DNA of 64,000 nucleotides from NCBI GenBank assembly GCA_039105265.1, contig JAPFFF010000008.1, forward strand, positions 4,464,001 to 4,528,000, read 5' to 3'. This document shows positions 54,119 to 63,192 of the stretch, piece by piece. The stretch is from Tritrichomonas musculus (taxonomy: Eukaryota > Parabasalia > Tritrichomonadida > Tritrichomonadidae). A program made the translations under genes and the position numbers. Numbering within the stretch: position 1 is the stretch's first letter; every line of letters starts with the position of its first letter. The notes beneath the pieces are model-generated. The model made no database searches and was not told where the DNA came from. It saw only the letters and a program-made list of their open reading frames with translations.

Positions 54119-54637
54119 TTAATTTTCATATGAATTTGATAAATCATCTTTTTCTTCAGATTTATCGGTATCTTGAGTCAAATTTCCTCTAGATTCAGTT
54201 TCTTCATTTAATTTCTCAGGGCAAATTTCATGAGGAGGATGTTTTATTGCTTCAAAAAAGTTTGTTACAATCTTCTGCATTTTCCTTAGCCATTCTTCTT
54301 CTTGTGTTTGTGGAAATTGTTTCATCTGTTTATCGAACCAGCATGAAGCTTCCATTGCCATATTTGTGATTACATTATCATCCCCGTTATATTTCCTTGC
54401 ATTGGACCATATAAGATTAATATCTTTTTGAAATTCAGAAATATCTTTATATTTCTTTGAAACAATTCTTTTACGAACCTCATTTAACGACATTGGATTT
54501 TTAATGATGTCATAATAATCTTGAACACCATCATTAACTGGATCTACCATTTCAACAAAAGGAACGCAAATGCTAAAAGAAATCAATTTGTCCACGATTT
54601 TCAAGCATTTTTCTGATTGAAATTTCGAGAGAGACAT
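54119..54637 (-). CDS. Single-bromodomain protein
   Basis: A 172-aa protein from the ATG at 54637. A bromodomain occupies about residues 8-112: PVNDGVQDYYDIIKNPMSL covers the ZA loop with the conserved Tyr and Pro-Met, and IWSNARKYNGDDNVI carries the acetyl-lysine-binding Asn in KYN. A helical segment and an acidic Glu/Asp/Ser tail follow. Bromodomains read acetylated histone lysines, so this should be a nuclear chromatin reader or a small subunit of an acetyltransferase or remodelling complex. It is short, with no second domain. It lies 233 bp outside the right terminal repeat of the giant element. Confidence 0.9.
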   Translation of the reverse strand: MSLSKFQSEKCLKIVDKLISFSICVPFVEMVDPVNDGVQDYYDIIKNPMSLNEVRKRIVSKKYKDISEFQKDINLIWSNARKYNGDDNVITNMAMEASCWFDKQMKQFPQTQEEEWLRKMQKIVTNFFEAIKHPPHEICPEKLNEETESRGNLTQDTDKSEEKDDLSNSYEN

Positions 54638-55882
54638 TTATATATCTGATTTGAATTAACAAAACATTTCAATTTATTCAAATATTTTTGAAAAAAACAA
54701 AAATTGAAATATTTCAAGAAATAATCCATCATAAATTGAATGAAAGCATAATTAATTTTATTTTAGAGATAAAATTAAATTTAATTTGCAAAAGTGCTTT
54801 TTAAAAAAGATATGATGTTTATGAATATTTTTATTTTTTTACAACATTAAGGGTGCCGTCTATTTGCTGTTTTTTAATCACCAAATACTTCTAACACAAA
54901 TTAAATAGAGATGTAATTTTGAATTATTTCATATCATCTAAATAACAATTTTTAAAAAATTTATTTATTATTCTCATGAGATATAAATGTTTTTCTTTTA
55001 CTAATTTGAATTTGAATGACATATTGAAAAAAATTCAATGTTTTTTTGAATAAATAATAATAAACGTATCCTCAAAAAATTCAATGTTTTTTTGAATAAA
55101 AAATAATAAAATAATAATAGAACAAAAAACCACCTGATGATTATCAATCCCAATCATGATTTTCTTTAAGTATAGGAGCATAATTACTTGAATAAATCTA
55201 GGTTTGTAAAAAAAAATTAAAAACTATCTTCAAATTCATATCTTTTTAATGCTGAGAAGAAGATGTTGCATTTAATTGTAAATATATGAGCATAATTACT
55301 TAAATAAATCTAGGTTTGAAAAAAAATTATAATAATAATAATTATCTTCAAATTGATAATGCAAATAAGGTAGTCATCATTAATATTCCAAAAAAGTGAC
55401 AAATGGTTTTCAAATTTCAAGATTTTGTTTTTAAATAAATGAAAAACGCAAAAAAATTACGAAAATATAAATCATTGTTTTCAATAAATTAATTGAATTT
55501 TTTTCTAACAAGTCATTGAAAAATAAAAAACATTAATATCTTAATATTAGATCAATTTAATAATAATTAAAATATAAATAAAAGTAATATAAAAATAATA
55601 ACCTAAATAAAAGAAATATTTTAAGATAACTCATTTCTATTATTCAAAAAACAACAAGTAGACGCCAACCTTAATTTGAATATAATTGAAATTTGAATAA
55701 TAAAGGAGATATTTATTTTCAATAATTAATATGATAGTTTATCTTGAATTCTTTCATAATCAGAAATGTAAATATTATAATACTTCTTAATTAAATGAAA
55801 TCTAATATCATTATTCTCATTATGAGTGAGCAAATCATTAAAAATATAACATCACCTTTACAAAAGGTCAAATTGAAAACCT
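54638..55882. other. Intergenic with short direct repeats
   Basis: No gene. ATTCAATGTTTTTTTGAATA is tandemly duplicated at 55033 and 55079 (46-bp offset). GAGCATAATTACTT(G/A)AATAAATCTAGGTTT occurs at 55176 and 55288 (112-bp offset). A TCACCT motif about 30 bp before the glycosyltransferase ATG may be its initiator. Confidence 0.5.
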
Positions 55883-57079
55883 ATGATATTTGTTTTTCTG
55901 TTTATTAGCAAAGTCTCAGCTAAATATCATAAAATGCCAGCCCAATCAATTGCTGTTGGTATTTGGGCAGGGAAAGAAACTATTTCAAACAGGGTTTTAA
56001 ATCAAGCAAAATCTTGGATGAGATTTTGGGACGTAATTAATATTTTCACAGATGATATAAAGCCTGGAGAATGTGAAGAATTAAATCGAGAATCAAATCC
56101 ATGCAAAGTTGTTTGTATTAACATTGGTAATCTTGCTGAGCATCTTGATGGTACTGAATGGGAGAATCGATGGTATTCAGCGCAACCTCGTTTTCTCCCA
56201 TCAATGTTTTCATTATACGAACATTATCCAAACTCTACATGGTTTTTATTTGGAGATGATGACACATACTTTTTTAGACCATCGATAGAACGAAAACTAA
56301 GAGAATTTGATAGTAATACAAAGATTGTTCTTGGTAAATTTTGGTCATCATGGCAACGTGTTACTCAAGATGTTCCTCCATTTCGTCATGAACATCCTTT
56401 TGCACAAGGTGGAGCAGGTGTTTGTATATCTCATGCGATGATGACAAAAATTGGACCACATTTAAAAAATTGCAGTATGTTTTTTAACGATCCAGATTTT
56501 GCTGGTTCAATGAGATTTGCAATGTGTGCAGAAAAAGTTGTTGGTCAGCATGAATGGTCGCTTGATGGTGCTATTCGTACCTGGTATACTGGTTTTCATT
56601 CATCTCCTCCTGATTTCGAAATATCAGATCGAACTGTTTCTGAAGCACCTGCTTCATTTCATCGTATTACGAAGCCAGAAATGTTTGTGCCAATTAAACG
56701 GGCTCATATTATGGAAAGCTTAAACGATGAAAAACTATCTTTTGACTTAGGTTTGTTTGCTTTTACCAAGCATTTTCTTTATTTAGGAAGCGAAGTTAAC
56801 CGTTTTGAATGGAGATTTGGATTATGGATTGGATTGCAAGATTCTAGTAAAGCTTTATTAAACGCGATAAGTGATTGGATGCCTTTAATCAAAAATGGTG
56901 AATTAATTGAATTTTCTCAAGAATATCAAAATGGTGTCAAAGTTCACTGTAAATGTGATGAAAGCATTCCAGAAGGGAAAACTTACTTTTCTCACTTTAA
57001 AGATAAATATGGCTCAGAACCTGTGATGCTTCTTCCTTGTTCAAATATTACTGTTGTTAAGCATAGAATTCAATTCTGA
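55883..57079 (+). CDS. Fringe/GT31-like glycosyltransferase
   Basis: A 398-aa protein from the ATG at 55883. The first 14 residues (MIFVFLFISKVSAK) form a short hydrophobic signal or anchor, placing the rest in the ER/Golgi lumen. The catalytic part follows the Fringe-like pattern: IAVGIWAGKETISNRVLNQA, WYSAQPRFLPSMFSLYEHYP, the metal-binding triad LFGDDDTYFF (D125-D127), then HPFAQGGAGVCISHAMM and NDPDFAGSMRFAMCAEK, and SFHRIT near the end of the domain. Enzymes of this type transfer a hexose or HexNAc from a UDP-sugar to glycans or glycoproteins. The acceptor cannot be told. In a parasite this would feed surface glycoconjugates. The final 110 residues match nothing I know. Confidence 0.85.
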   Translation: MIFVFLFISKVSAKYHKMPAQSIAVGIWAGKETISNRVLNQAKSWMRFWDVINIFTDDIKPGECEELNRESNPCKVVCINIGNLAEHLDGTEWENRWYSAQPRFLPSMFSLYEHYPNSTWFLFGDDDTYFFRPSIERKLREFDSNTKIVLGKFWSSWQRVTQDVPPFRHEHPFAQGGAGVCISHAMMTKIGPHLKNCSMFFNDPDFAGSMRFAMCAEKVVGQHEWSLDGAIRTWYTGFHSSPPDFEISDRTVSEAPASFHRITKPEMFVPIKRAHIMESLNDEKLSFDLGLFAFTKHFLYLGSEVNRFEWRFGLWIGLQDSSKALLNAISDWMPLIKNGELIEFSQEYQNGVKVHCKCDESIPEGKTYFSHFKDKYGSEPVMLLPCSNITVVKHRIQF

Positions 57080-57320
57080 TTTTTTTTTGTTTATTTATAA
57101 TATTGTTTTTAATGTATTGATTTTTAAATAAATATTATTATGTTATTTGCTTTCCTTTTTGTTTTCTTTGAGTTATGAAAGGATGCTTCAATATCAAATT
57201 ATTATAATTGAAAAATCATCATTCTCGAAAAAAGTATTTTAAAATTTAAAAATTTAATGCATGATAAGAGTATTAATAAAAATGATTTTGGTATACATAT
57301 AAAATATTTAATTATAATAT
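57080..57320. other. Convergent spacer
   Basis: 241 bp between the 3' ends of the glycosyltransferase and centrin genes. Poly(T)-rich start; no other structure seen. Confidence 0.3.
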
Positions 57321-57821
57321 TTAGAACAAAGAAGTCTTTTTCATGATATGAACAAATTCTTCATATGAAACTTCGTTATCATTATCACGATCTGCTTCTT
57401 GAATCATTTCTTTTAATTCTTCGTCAGTTAAATTTTCTCCTAATTCGATTGAAACACGTTTTAAGTTTTTGAATGTTATTCTTCCTGTATTATCATCATC
57501 AAAAAGACGAAAAGCTTTTCTTATTTCATCTTCTGGATTTCTTTCTTCCATCTTTTTGGTCATCATTTGGAGAAATTGTGCAAAACTAATTGCACCAGTT
57601 CCATCAGTATCTACATCGTTAATCATTCTACGAATCTCTTCTTTGGTTGGTTCAAATCCCAATGCTTTCATTGCAACTTTGAGTTCTTTTGCATCAATTG
57701 AGCCACTTCCGTCGGTATCAAAGAGATCAAATGCTTCACGAATTTCTTGTCTCTGTTCTTCTGAAAGTTCGCCACGTCCTTTTCCTTCTGCTTTGCTTGG
57801 AGTTGCTTGTTGATTGCTCAT
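57321..57821 (-). CDS. Centrin
   Basis: 166 aa from the ATG at 57821 ([20 protein letters not shown]), the normal centrin length. The frame is open 32 codons upstream to a TTG, which I reject. Four EF hands: [12 protein letters not shown] (loop 1, complete), [13 protein letters not shown] (loop 2, nearly complete), [12 protein letters not shown] (loop 3, divergent as usual in centrins) and [12 protein letters not shown] (loop 4). [18 protein letters not shown] and [15 protein letters not shown] are centrin signatures. Centrins are Ca2+-binding proteins of basal bodies and contractile fibres, abundant in flagellated trichomonads. It lies head to head with the Ada3-like gene. Confidence 0.95.
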   Translation of the reverse strand: MSNQQATPSKAEGKGRGELSEEQRQEIREAFDLFDTDGSGSIDAKELKVAMKALGFEPTKEEIRRMINDVDTDGTGAISFAQFLQMMTKKMEERNPEDEIRKAFRLFDDDNTGRITFKNLKRVSIELGENLTDEELKEMIQEADRDNDNEVSYEEFVHIMKKTSLF

Positions 57822-58172
57822 TAACCAATAATGTAAAACGTATGTGAATTGAAAACTGCTCAGAATAGTATTTTTAAAAAAAACTTCAACTTTTAGGCTA
57901 TAACCAAAACAGTTCAAGAGAAAGAAATGATTAGTGAGTTGGTTAATCTACATTTAAGTAATTCTATTAAGCATATGATTAATCTATTTCATTTTTTATA
58001 TGGTATTTATAAATCTTTTTGGAATAAATGATATTTAACAAAACAAGAAATTGTTTTATCAAATTTTACTTATGAATCATAAACAAAAAAAAGCAATATT
58101 TTGCGTATCAGAAGTTCTAAAATCGTTTATAAATTTATGAGGAAAAATGGTCACCAAAATTTTAAATAAGAA
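57822..58172. promoter_or_regulatory. Divergent promoter region, centrin and Ada3-like genes
   Basis: 351 bp between two start codons. TTCACATACG on the centrin strand about 20-25 bp upstream of its ATG and TCACCA about 23 bp upstream of the other ATG are weak initiator candidates. No other motif. Confidence 0.3.
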
Positions 58173-59132
58173 ATGCAAAATCCGCATGTTCCTTTGGTAG
58201 ATCCAAATTTTAATAGACAAAATCAAACGCAAAAAACTTCTAGCATTCCGCGGTATGAAAGAAATAACTTAAATAATTCACACAGCGAAAGAAGTGTTAG
58301 AGGCAACCAAAAAAATGAGCTTCAAGTTACTGGCAATCCACTTGATATCTGGTTTCGATCTGCACAGTTCTTTCAACCATTGCCAACTGCTGAAGATATA
58401 GATAAAATTTGTGATGAAATGACAATAGATAGCAATTCTTTTATTAATGATAAGAATTCCAGGAAACGAAATCAAAATGATCGTGGTTCTCATCATTGGA
58501 GTGAGCAATTAAATGAAATTGTTCAATCAACTCTAAAAGACTCAAAAAAATCGAATTCAAGCAAACAACTTTTACACCTTCCACGTCCTCCACCTGCTCC
58601 AAATGATATTTCTGAATATTGGGTTAACCAAACGCCGACATTTCCAATATCTGATCTTCAAAAAGAAAACCGAAGTATTGTTCATTGTTTGCTTTGTGCT
58701 TTTGTTGAAGTAGGTCCTGATGATTCAGACCAAGAAAACAAATTTCTTACCACAAATGTAGAAGCTGATTCAGATGAAGATGATATTAATGATGAAAATG
58801 ATGATTTATTGAATATACATACCCCTGCGCCACAAATTGAGTATGATGATTATTTGCGCCTTCCTTTTGAAGATAGGCTTGAAATTGAATTGAAATGTGC
58901 TGGTCTCGACAAGCCAGCCAACTCCAACGATAAAGGAAGTATTATATTTTCTCAAGAAATTGAACAATATAAGAAAGAAATGGCAAACTTGAACCCACAA
59001 ATAGAATTCTTTAGAAATGATATCAAACAAAAACTTCCTCAATATAAATTAGATGAAGAAAGGAGAATTTCTGATCAGCAAACTTTCCAAAATCTCATTC
59101 CCGAATATAAAAAGAAGTCACACAAAAAATGA
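58173..59132 (+). CDS. Possible Ada3-like (SAGA complex) protein
   Basis: A 319-aa protein from the ATG at 58173. The N-terminal third is Asn/Ser/Arg-rich. A motif-like stretch NPLDIWFRSAQFFQPLPTAE follows, then a Pro run (RPPPAPNDISEYWVNQ), an acidic patch, and a C-terminal segment DDYLRLPFEDRLEIELKCAG followed by a charged helix (LNPQIEFFRNDIKQKL). The pattern of a Pro/Phe-Glu-Asp/Glu-Arg-Leu-x-x-Glu-Leu-x-x-x-Gly-Leu helix followed by a coiled coil resembles the C-terminus of Ada3/NGG1, which links the Gcn5 acetyltransferase to SAGA. The match is short, so the call is tentative. Alternative: an unrelated nuclear low-complexity protein. Confidence 0.5.
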   Translation: MQNPHVPLVDPNFNRQNQTQKTSSIPRYERNNLNNSHSERSVRGNQKNELQVTGNPLDIWFRSAQFFQPLPTAEDIDKICDEMTIDSNSFINDKNSRKRNQNDRGSHHWSEQLNEIVQSTLKDSKKSNSSKQLLHLPRPPPAPNDISEYWVNQTPTFPISDLQKENRSIVHCLLCAFVEVGPDDSDQENKFLTTNVEADSDEDDINDENDDLLNIHTPAPQIEYDDYLRLPFEDRLEIELKCAGLDKPANSNDKGSIIFSQEIEQYKKEMANLNPQIEFFRNDIKQKLPQYKLDEERRISDQQTFQNLIPEYKKKSHKK

Positions 59133-59802
59133 ATTTTATAGTCATCTATTTTTGTATAGATATAAGAAGTCTTATTATATACCAAGACTTCAAAATGTTT
59201 GTAAGTATTGTAATAAACTTATCATTTACAAAAAAAAAAAAAAAAAAAAAAAAAAAAACGCTCAAATGAAGTACAGATTCTTTTGTTCTAATCAGACTCT
59301 TGGTTTAATTTCCGTATTTTTGCTTGTTTATAAAATTGTTTTTTATTTTAAATGATAGATATGTTATTGATTTCATACAATGTTTTATAATTTGTTGAAA
59401 ATATTTCTTAATAAATTCAAAAAATTGATTTGATTCATAGTTAAAAACCAAAAAATCAAAATTTAAGAGGCTAGCAAAGATGATATTGTGAAGTATATCA
59501 AAATGAATCAATAAATGAAATTTAAAATTCATAGAAATTGTTAAAAGAAAAAGTTTATAAATAAAATTTATAATTTCAGAAAAATTATAAAAGATTGAAT
59601 TGGTTTTTGATTTCCTAATGAAATTGAATGATATTACCCAAAGATTTATATTGAAAATTGAGATAAATAAATTATAAAAATGTTATCAATTCAATTTTAT
59701 AAATAAATTTTTCACAAATTTGAGTTTTAAATAGAATTTTTTATATGGACATAAAGATATCTTATATTTCATTTTTTAATTAAGTTTTAAATTAGAAAGT
59801 AA
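59133..59802. other. Intergenic with a long poly(A) run
   Basis: Contains a run of about 29 A at 59230-59258, and a TCATTT initiator candidate at 59769-59774. No gene. Frames crossing the poly(A) are not coding-like. Confidence 0.4.
59769..59774 (+). promoter_or_regulatory. Candidate initiator TCATTT
   Basis: Fits TCAYWY, about 29-34 bp upstream of the coiled-coil gene ATG at 59803. Confidence 0.35.
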
Positions 59803-60993
59803 ATGACATCCACAGACAATTTACCACAAAGTCAAGATGAAGATTTAGTTGAATTAAAAAACATTGTTGAACAATTAAAGCAAAACATATCGGATGTTCA
59901 AAATCAAATAAACGAGGCTAACGATAAAGCTGAAGAAGCTGACAAAAAAGTTAATGATCTCGCTGCTGAAAATGATGTATTAAAGAGAGATAACAAATGC
60001 CTTAAATATGAAATCAAGAAACTTAATGATGAGCATCCATATGGAACCCAAAACGTTAAATCCACATCAGTTTCAATCACCGATGTCAATCAAATGAAAG
60101 GTGATGTTGAAAATGCAAAGAATTCAGCAAACGCACTTCAAACCGAAAATGAAGAAATGAAACAAACAATTCAGCATTTAAGAACTAACATTGGAAGTCT
60201 TAAACATGAAGTTAAAAAGCTTAAGGATGGTTCTGAATCGCAAGTTCCTACTGAAAGAGCCATCACTGTCAATGATATTAATGTTGATCAAATTAAAGGC
60301 GATGTTGCAAACACAAAGAACTCAGCATCAGCACTTCAAGCTGATAATGAAAGAATGAAACAAACAATCCAAGAAATGGAATCTAGAATTCAAGAATTAA
60401 CATCCCAAATTCAATCAATGACAAATGCAACCGTTACAATTCCAGACGATTTGGTCCAAAAGATCAACGATGCAGATGAAAAGTCAACAACTGCTTACAA
60501 TAATGCAAGAGAAGCACGTCAAAATATAACTGATGCTCAAAATGAATCTAAAAATGCAAATTCTGAAGTTGAAAGATTAATCGCTGCTAACAAACGCTTG
60601 GATTATGACGTGAAATGCATGAAATATGAAGTCAAGAAACTTAAAGACGCTGCAAAAGATAAAGAAGCTCCAGTTGAAGAAGTTCCTGTCGCATCACCAA
60701 TTCCAGATGATCTTGTTGACCGTGTCGATGACGCACAGAATAAGTCTAATCAAGCTAACGAGCAAGCAGACTCTGCAAAAGATCGTGCTTCTCGTGCAAA
60801 TGTTAAAGCTGAAGATGCAGCTTCAAAGGCAGAAGAAGCTAAAAACAAAGCTGATGCTCTAACTGCAGAAAATGATAAGCTCAAATATGAAGTAAAATGC
60901 CTTAAATATGAAGTTAAAAAGATAAAGCAAGAATTTGAAGACCTTAAGGGTAAAAACTCAGATGGCGTTAAAGATAATAATATCATGAATTAA
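59803..60993 (+). CDS. Alanine/lysine-rich coiled-coil protein with internal repeats
   Basis: 396 aa from the ATG at 59803, almost entirely predicted coiled coil. A module recurs: heptads rich in Ala/Asn/Asp/Lys (NEANDKAEEADKKVNDLAAE) ending in a conserved signature. The signature appears four times, as NKCLKYEIKKLND, GSLKHEVKKLKDG, VKCMKYEVKKLKDA and VKCLKYEVKKIKQE. A Val-Thr/Pro segment (ITVNDINVDQIKGDV or IPDDLVDRVDD) starts some modules. No signal peptide, membrane helix or enzyme motif. It suggests a filament-forming or scaffold protein, perhaps cytoskeletal. Its codon use is less AT-biased than its neighbours, as expected for a well-expressed gene. The family is not recognised. Confidence 0.75.
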   Translation: MTSTDNLPQSQDEDLVELKNIVEQLKQNISDVQNQINEANDKAEEADKKVNDLAAENDVLKRDNKCLKYEIKKLNDEHPYGTQNVKSTSVSITDVNQMKGDVENAKNSANALQTENEEMKQTIQHLRTNIGSLKHEVKKLKDGSESQVPTERAITVNDINVDQIKGDVANTKNSASALQADNERMKQTIQEMESRIQELTSQIQSMTNATVTIPDDLVQKINDADEKSTTAYNNAREARQNITDAQNESKNANSEVERLIAANKRLDYDVKCMKYEVKKLKDAAKDKEAPVEEVPVASPIPDDLVDRVDDAQNKSNQANEQADSAKDRASRANVKAEDAASKAEEAKNKADALTAENDKLKYEVKCLKYEVKKIKQEFEDLKGKNSDGVKDNNIMN

Positions 60994-61536
60994 ATATAAA
61001 TGTAAAAAAAAAAAAAAAAATTTTTTTACATATTTAATTAATTATGTCTTTGTTTTATATTATCATTTTTTTAGTTTTTGTTTTGCCACGATTATCATTT
61101 ATTTGTTTTTGATATATTATTTTTGGTTTATCAGAATGAAAACTTGAATTTGGTTTTGTTTTCAAGTTTAAATGGACCAATATATTGAATATATTTTTTA
61201 ATTCATGATTTTGTAAAGTAAGTATTAAATATCAAAGTGTCTTCCAATTTTGTGAAAAAAGCTTCATATGCATTACCACGATATAATTAATTGAAAAATC
61301 ATGTTTGTTATGATTTTCAATCAGCATTTACCTAAAAAGCTTTAGTAAACTTTAAGTTTTAAAAATTAATATTGAAAATTTTTTTCTTATTGAAGAAATC
61401 ATTTTAATATACTATGTTTTGTTTTAAAAAAAAGATTGTATCAAATACTTTTTTTTTGTTTTTTGGATTCATTCAAAATTATACTCTTATTGTTTCAAAA
61501 TAAAAATCAATTCAATATTAAAAAATAACTAATTCA
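60994..61536. other. Intergenic, nothing recognised
   Basis: 543 bp. An A/T palindromic homopolymer follows the stop (about 61002-61027, A then T), which could form a hairpin in the 3' UTR. A TCATTC lies about 70 bp upstream of the next ATG. Otherwise plain. Confidence 0.35.
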
Positions 61537-62112
61537 ATGACACAACCTTTCCGCACGCCATTTTTCTCTGACACAGAGTTTAAAAACCTAAAGGAAATTC
61601 TACCTTACTCTTCTTCACAACCTGCACAGATTGAAAATGTTTCTAATTTTCTCGAACGAATTCCCGCTCAACATTTTGAAGAAGCAGTTAACCGAATTCG
61701 TCTTATTATATCTTCAATGCAGAAAGAAAGTCTAACGCCAGACGATTTTAAAGACTCTCATTCTGTTGTTGAGATTAAATTAACAACTCCTATTCCTGGT
61801 TCAAACGTTGAACCAAGCTCTCAACAATATCAAACAATATGTAATGGAATCAATGAACAACTTAAGCAAAGGATAGCGCAACTTCAAAATGAAAATGAAC
61901 AATTAAAAAGTCGTTTACAGAGGCAAGGTGAACAATTTAAACAAATATCAGCACTTGCTGATCAACTTATCAACCCACAAAGTAGTTCTACACAGCAAGC
62001 ACAAGCACAAGCGCAAGCGCAGACTCCAGCTGCCCCAGCAGACAGTCCAGATCCAGATGCTCCAATTCCACCTCCAGTTCAACCTCCACCTCCTCCAAGC
62101 AAAGAAGTCTAA
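61537..62112 (+). CDS. Small coiled-coil protein with Gln/Ala and Pro-rich tail
   Basis: A 191-aa protein from the ATG at 61537. The N-terminus (MTQPFRTPFFSDTEFKNLKE) leads into a helical region. Residues about 105-145 form a coiled coil (NEQLKQRIAQLQNENEQLKS). A QAQAQAQ repeat and a Pro tail (IPPPVQPPPPPSKEV) follow. I do not know the family. The Pro run may bind profilin- or SH3-like partners. It is convergent with the PITP gene. Confidence 0.6.
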   Translation: MTQPFRTPFFSDTEFKNLKEILPYSSSQPAQIENVSNFLERIPAQHFEEAVNRIRLIISSMQKESLTPDDFKDSHSVVEIKLTTPIPGSNVEPSSQQYQTICNGINEQLKQRIAQLQNENEQLKSRLQRQGEQFKQISALADQLINPQSSSTQQAQAQAQAQTPAAPADSPDPDAPIPPPVQPPPPPSKEV

Positions 62113-62385
62113 AAAAAAATTGATTGAAAAATAATGATAATAGATTTATGCAAGAAAAATGATTTATTTTAATGATTTTCAAGACTTCGAGTATATATTA
62201 AAATGCTTTTAATAATAATTATTATTTAATCTTAAACAATGCCTAATTTTTTTTTTTATCTATTGTTATTTCTCGCGTTATCTTAATTTTCAACTAAAAA
62301 TATGAAATCTTATCCGCATTAATACAAATTTAATGGTAAAAAAAAAAAAAAAAAATGAATGGCTGAGTTCATTATTAAATTTTAT

Positions 62386-63192
62386 TTAATCATCAAATTC
62401 ATTTTCCGCAAGTTTATCTTTAGTTTTATTTTCCATATTTATAAGGTCCTGCTCGCTTAAATTGAACCATTGATCAATCCACTTTACCATTGCGCGATGT
62501 GTATCCAGATATACATCTGGAAATACATTTCCTGTAACTATCTTTTCAACAAGTGTTTGAATGCCAGGCCACTTGAACCTAAATTTAACTGTTTTGATGA
62601 TGAGGCATAATGGCCCTGATTCATACTCTTGAACCCATTGAGGGATATGATGAAAATGGAGTTTTTTCGATTTACATTTAAGCACTGGGATTCCAGCTGG
62701 TGGATATGAAAATCCATGAAGATCAAACTCCTTATGTTTTGGTGCTTTACCATTTAAAAGATCTGGATATATAACTTCACGTTTTTTGAGTTCTGCCTCA
62801 GAAAATCCCATAATATTTTCTGGGATATCAGCTTCACTATGATAATCAATATGCTTAGTTTCAGTGTTAAGTATAAGTTTATCTCCTATATCAGGAATCT
62901 CAAAAGTTGCTACATAATGTGGGAAAGCATTTCTATTATGTTCATGAATGTGAGAATACTTTTCAGGAACAGCCCATCGAACAGCATCTGGGACTTGATT
63001 TTTAAAATGTAGGATTCTATGCACATAACGACCAGTAACACCATTTTCATTAAACTGGCCAGCTTCAACAATTTCAAATCCATCTCCATTCTTTGATTCT
63101 TCAGTAGTTCGTCTGTTAACCGAATACTTGGCAGCTGCTCTGCACCATTCAACTTTTAATGGGACAAAAATACGAAATTCGACGATTTTCAT
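62386..63192 (-). CDS. Class I phosphatidylinositol transfer protein (PITP)
   Basis: 268 aa from the ATG at 63192, the normal single-domain PITP length. Features follow the family order: EFRIFVPLKVEWCRAAAKYS at the N-terminus, GVTGRYVHRILHFKNQVPDA, VRWAVPEKYSHIHEHNRNAFPHY matching the (V/F)R-x-(L/V)AP-(E)…IHE…N-(A)-(Y/F)P-(Y) block, CLIIKTVKFRFKWPGIQTLV, and the C-terminal HRAMVKWIDQWFNLSEQDL helix. PITPs move phosphatidylinositol and phosphatidylcholine between membranes and supply PI for phosphoinositide signalling. It is cytosolic, with no membrane segment. The gene is intact. It stands 469 bp from the terminal 326-bp repeat. Confidence 0.93.
   Translation of the reverse strand: MKIVEFRIFVPLKVEWCRAAAKYSVNRRTTEESKNGDGFEIVEAGQFNENGVTGRYVHRILHFKNQVPDAVRWAVPEKYSHIHEHNRNAFPHYVATFEIPDIGDKLILNTETKHIDYHSEADIPENIMGFSEAELKKREVIYPDLLNGKAPKHKEFDLHGFSYPPAGIPVLKCKSKKLHFHHIPQWVQEYESGPLCLIIKTVKFRFKWPGIQTLVEKIVTGNVFPDVYLDTHRAMVKWIDQWFNLSEQDLINMENKTKDKLAENEFDD

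Noticed and set aside
57822-57917. 32-residue N-terminal extension of centrin
   Set aside because: It begins with TTG, and the ATG at 57821 gives the standard centrin length.
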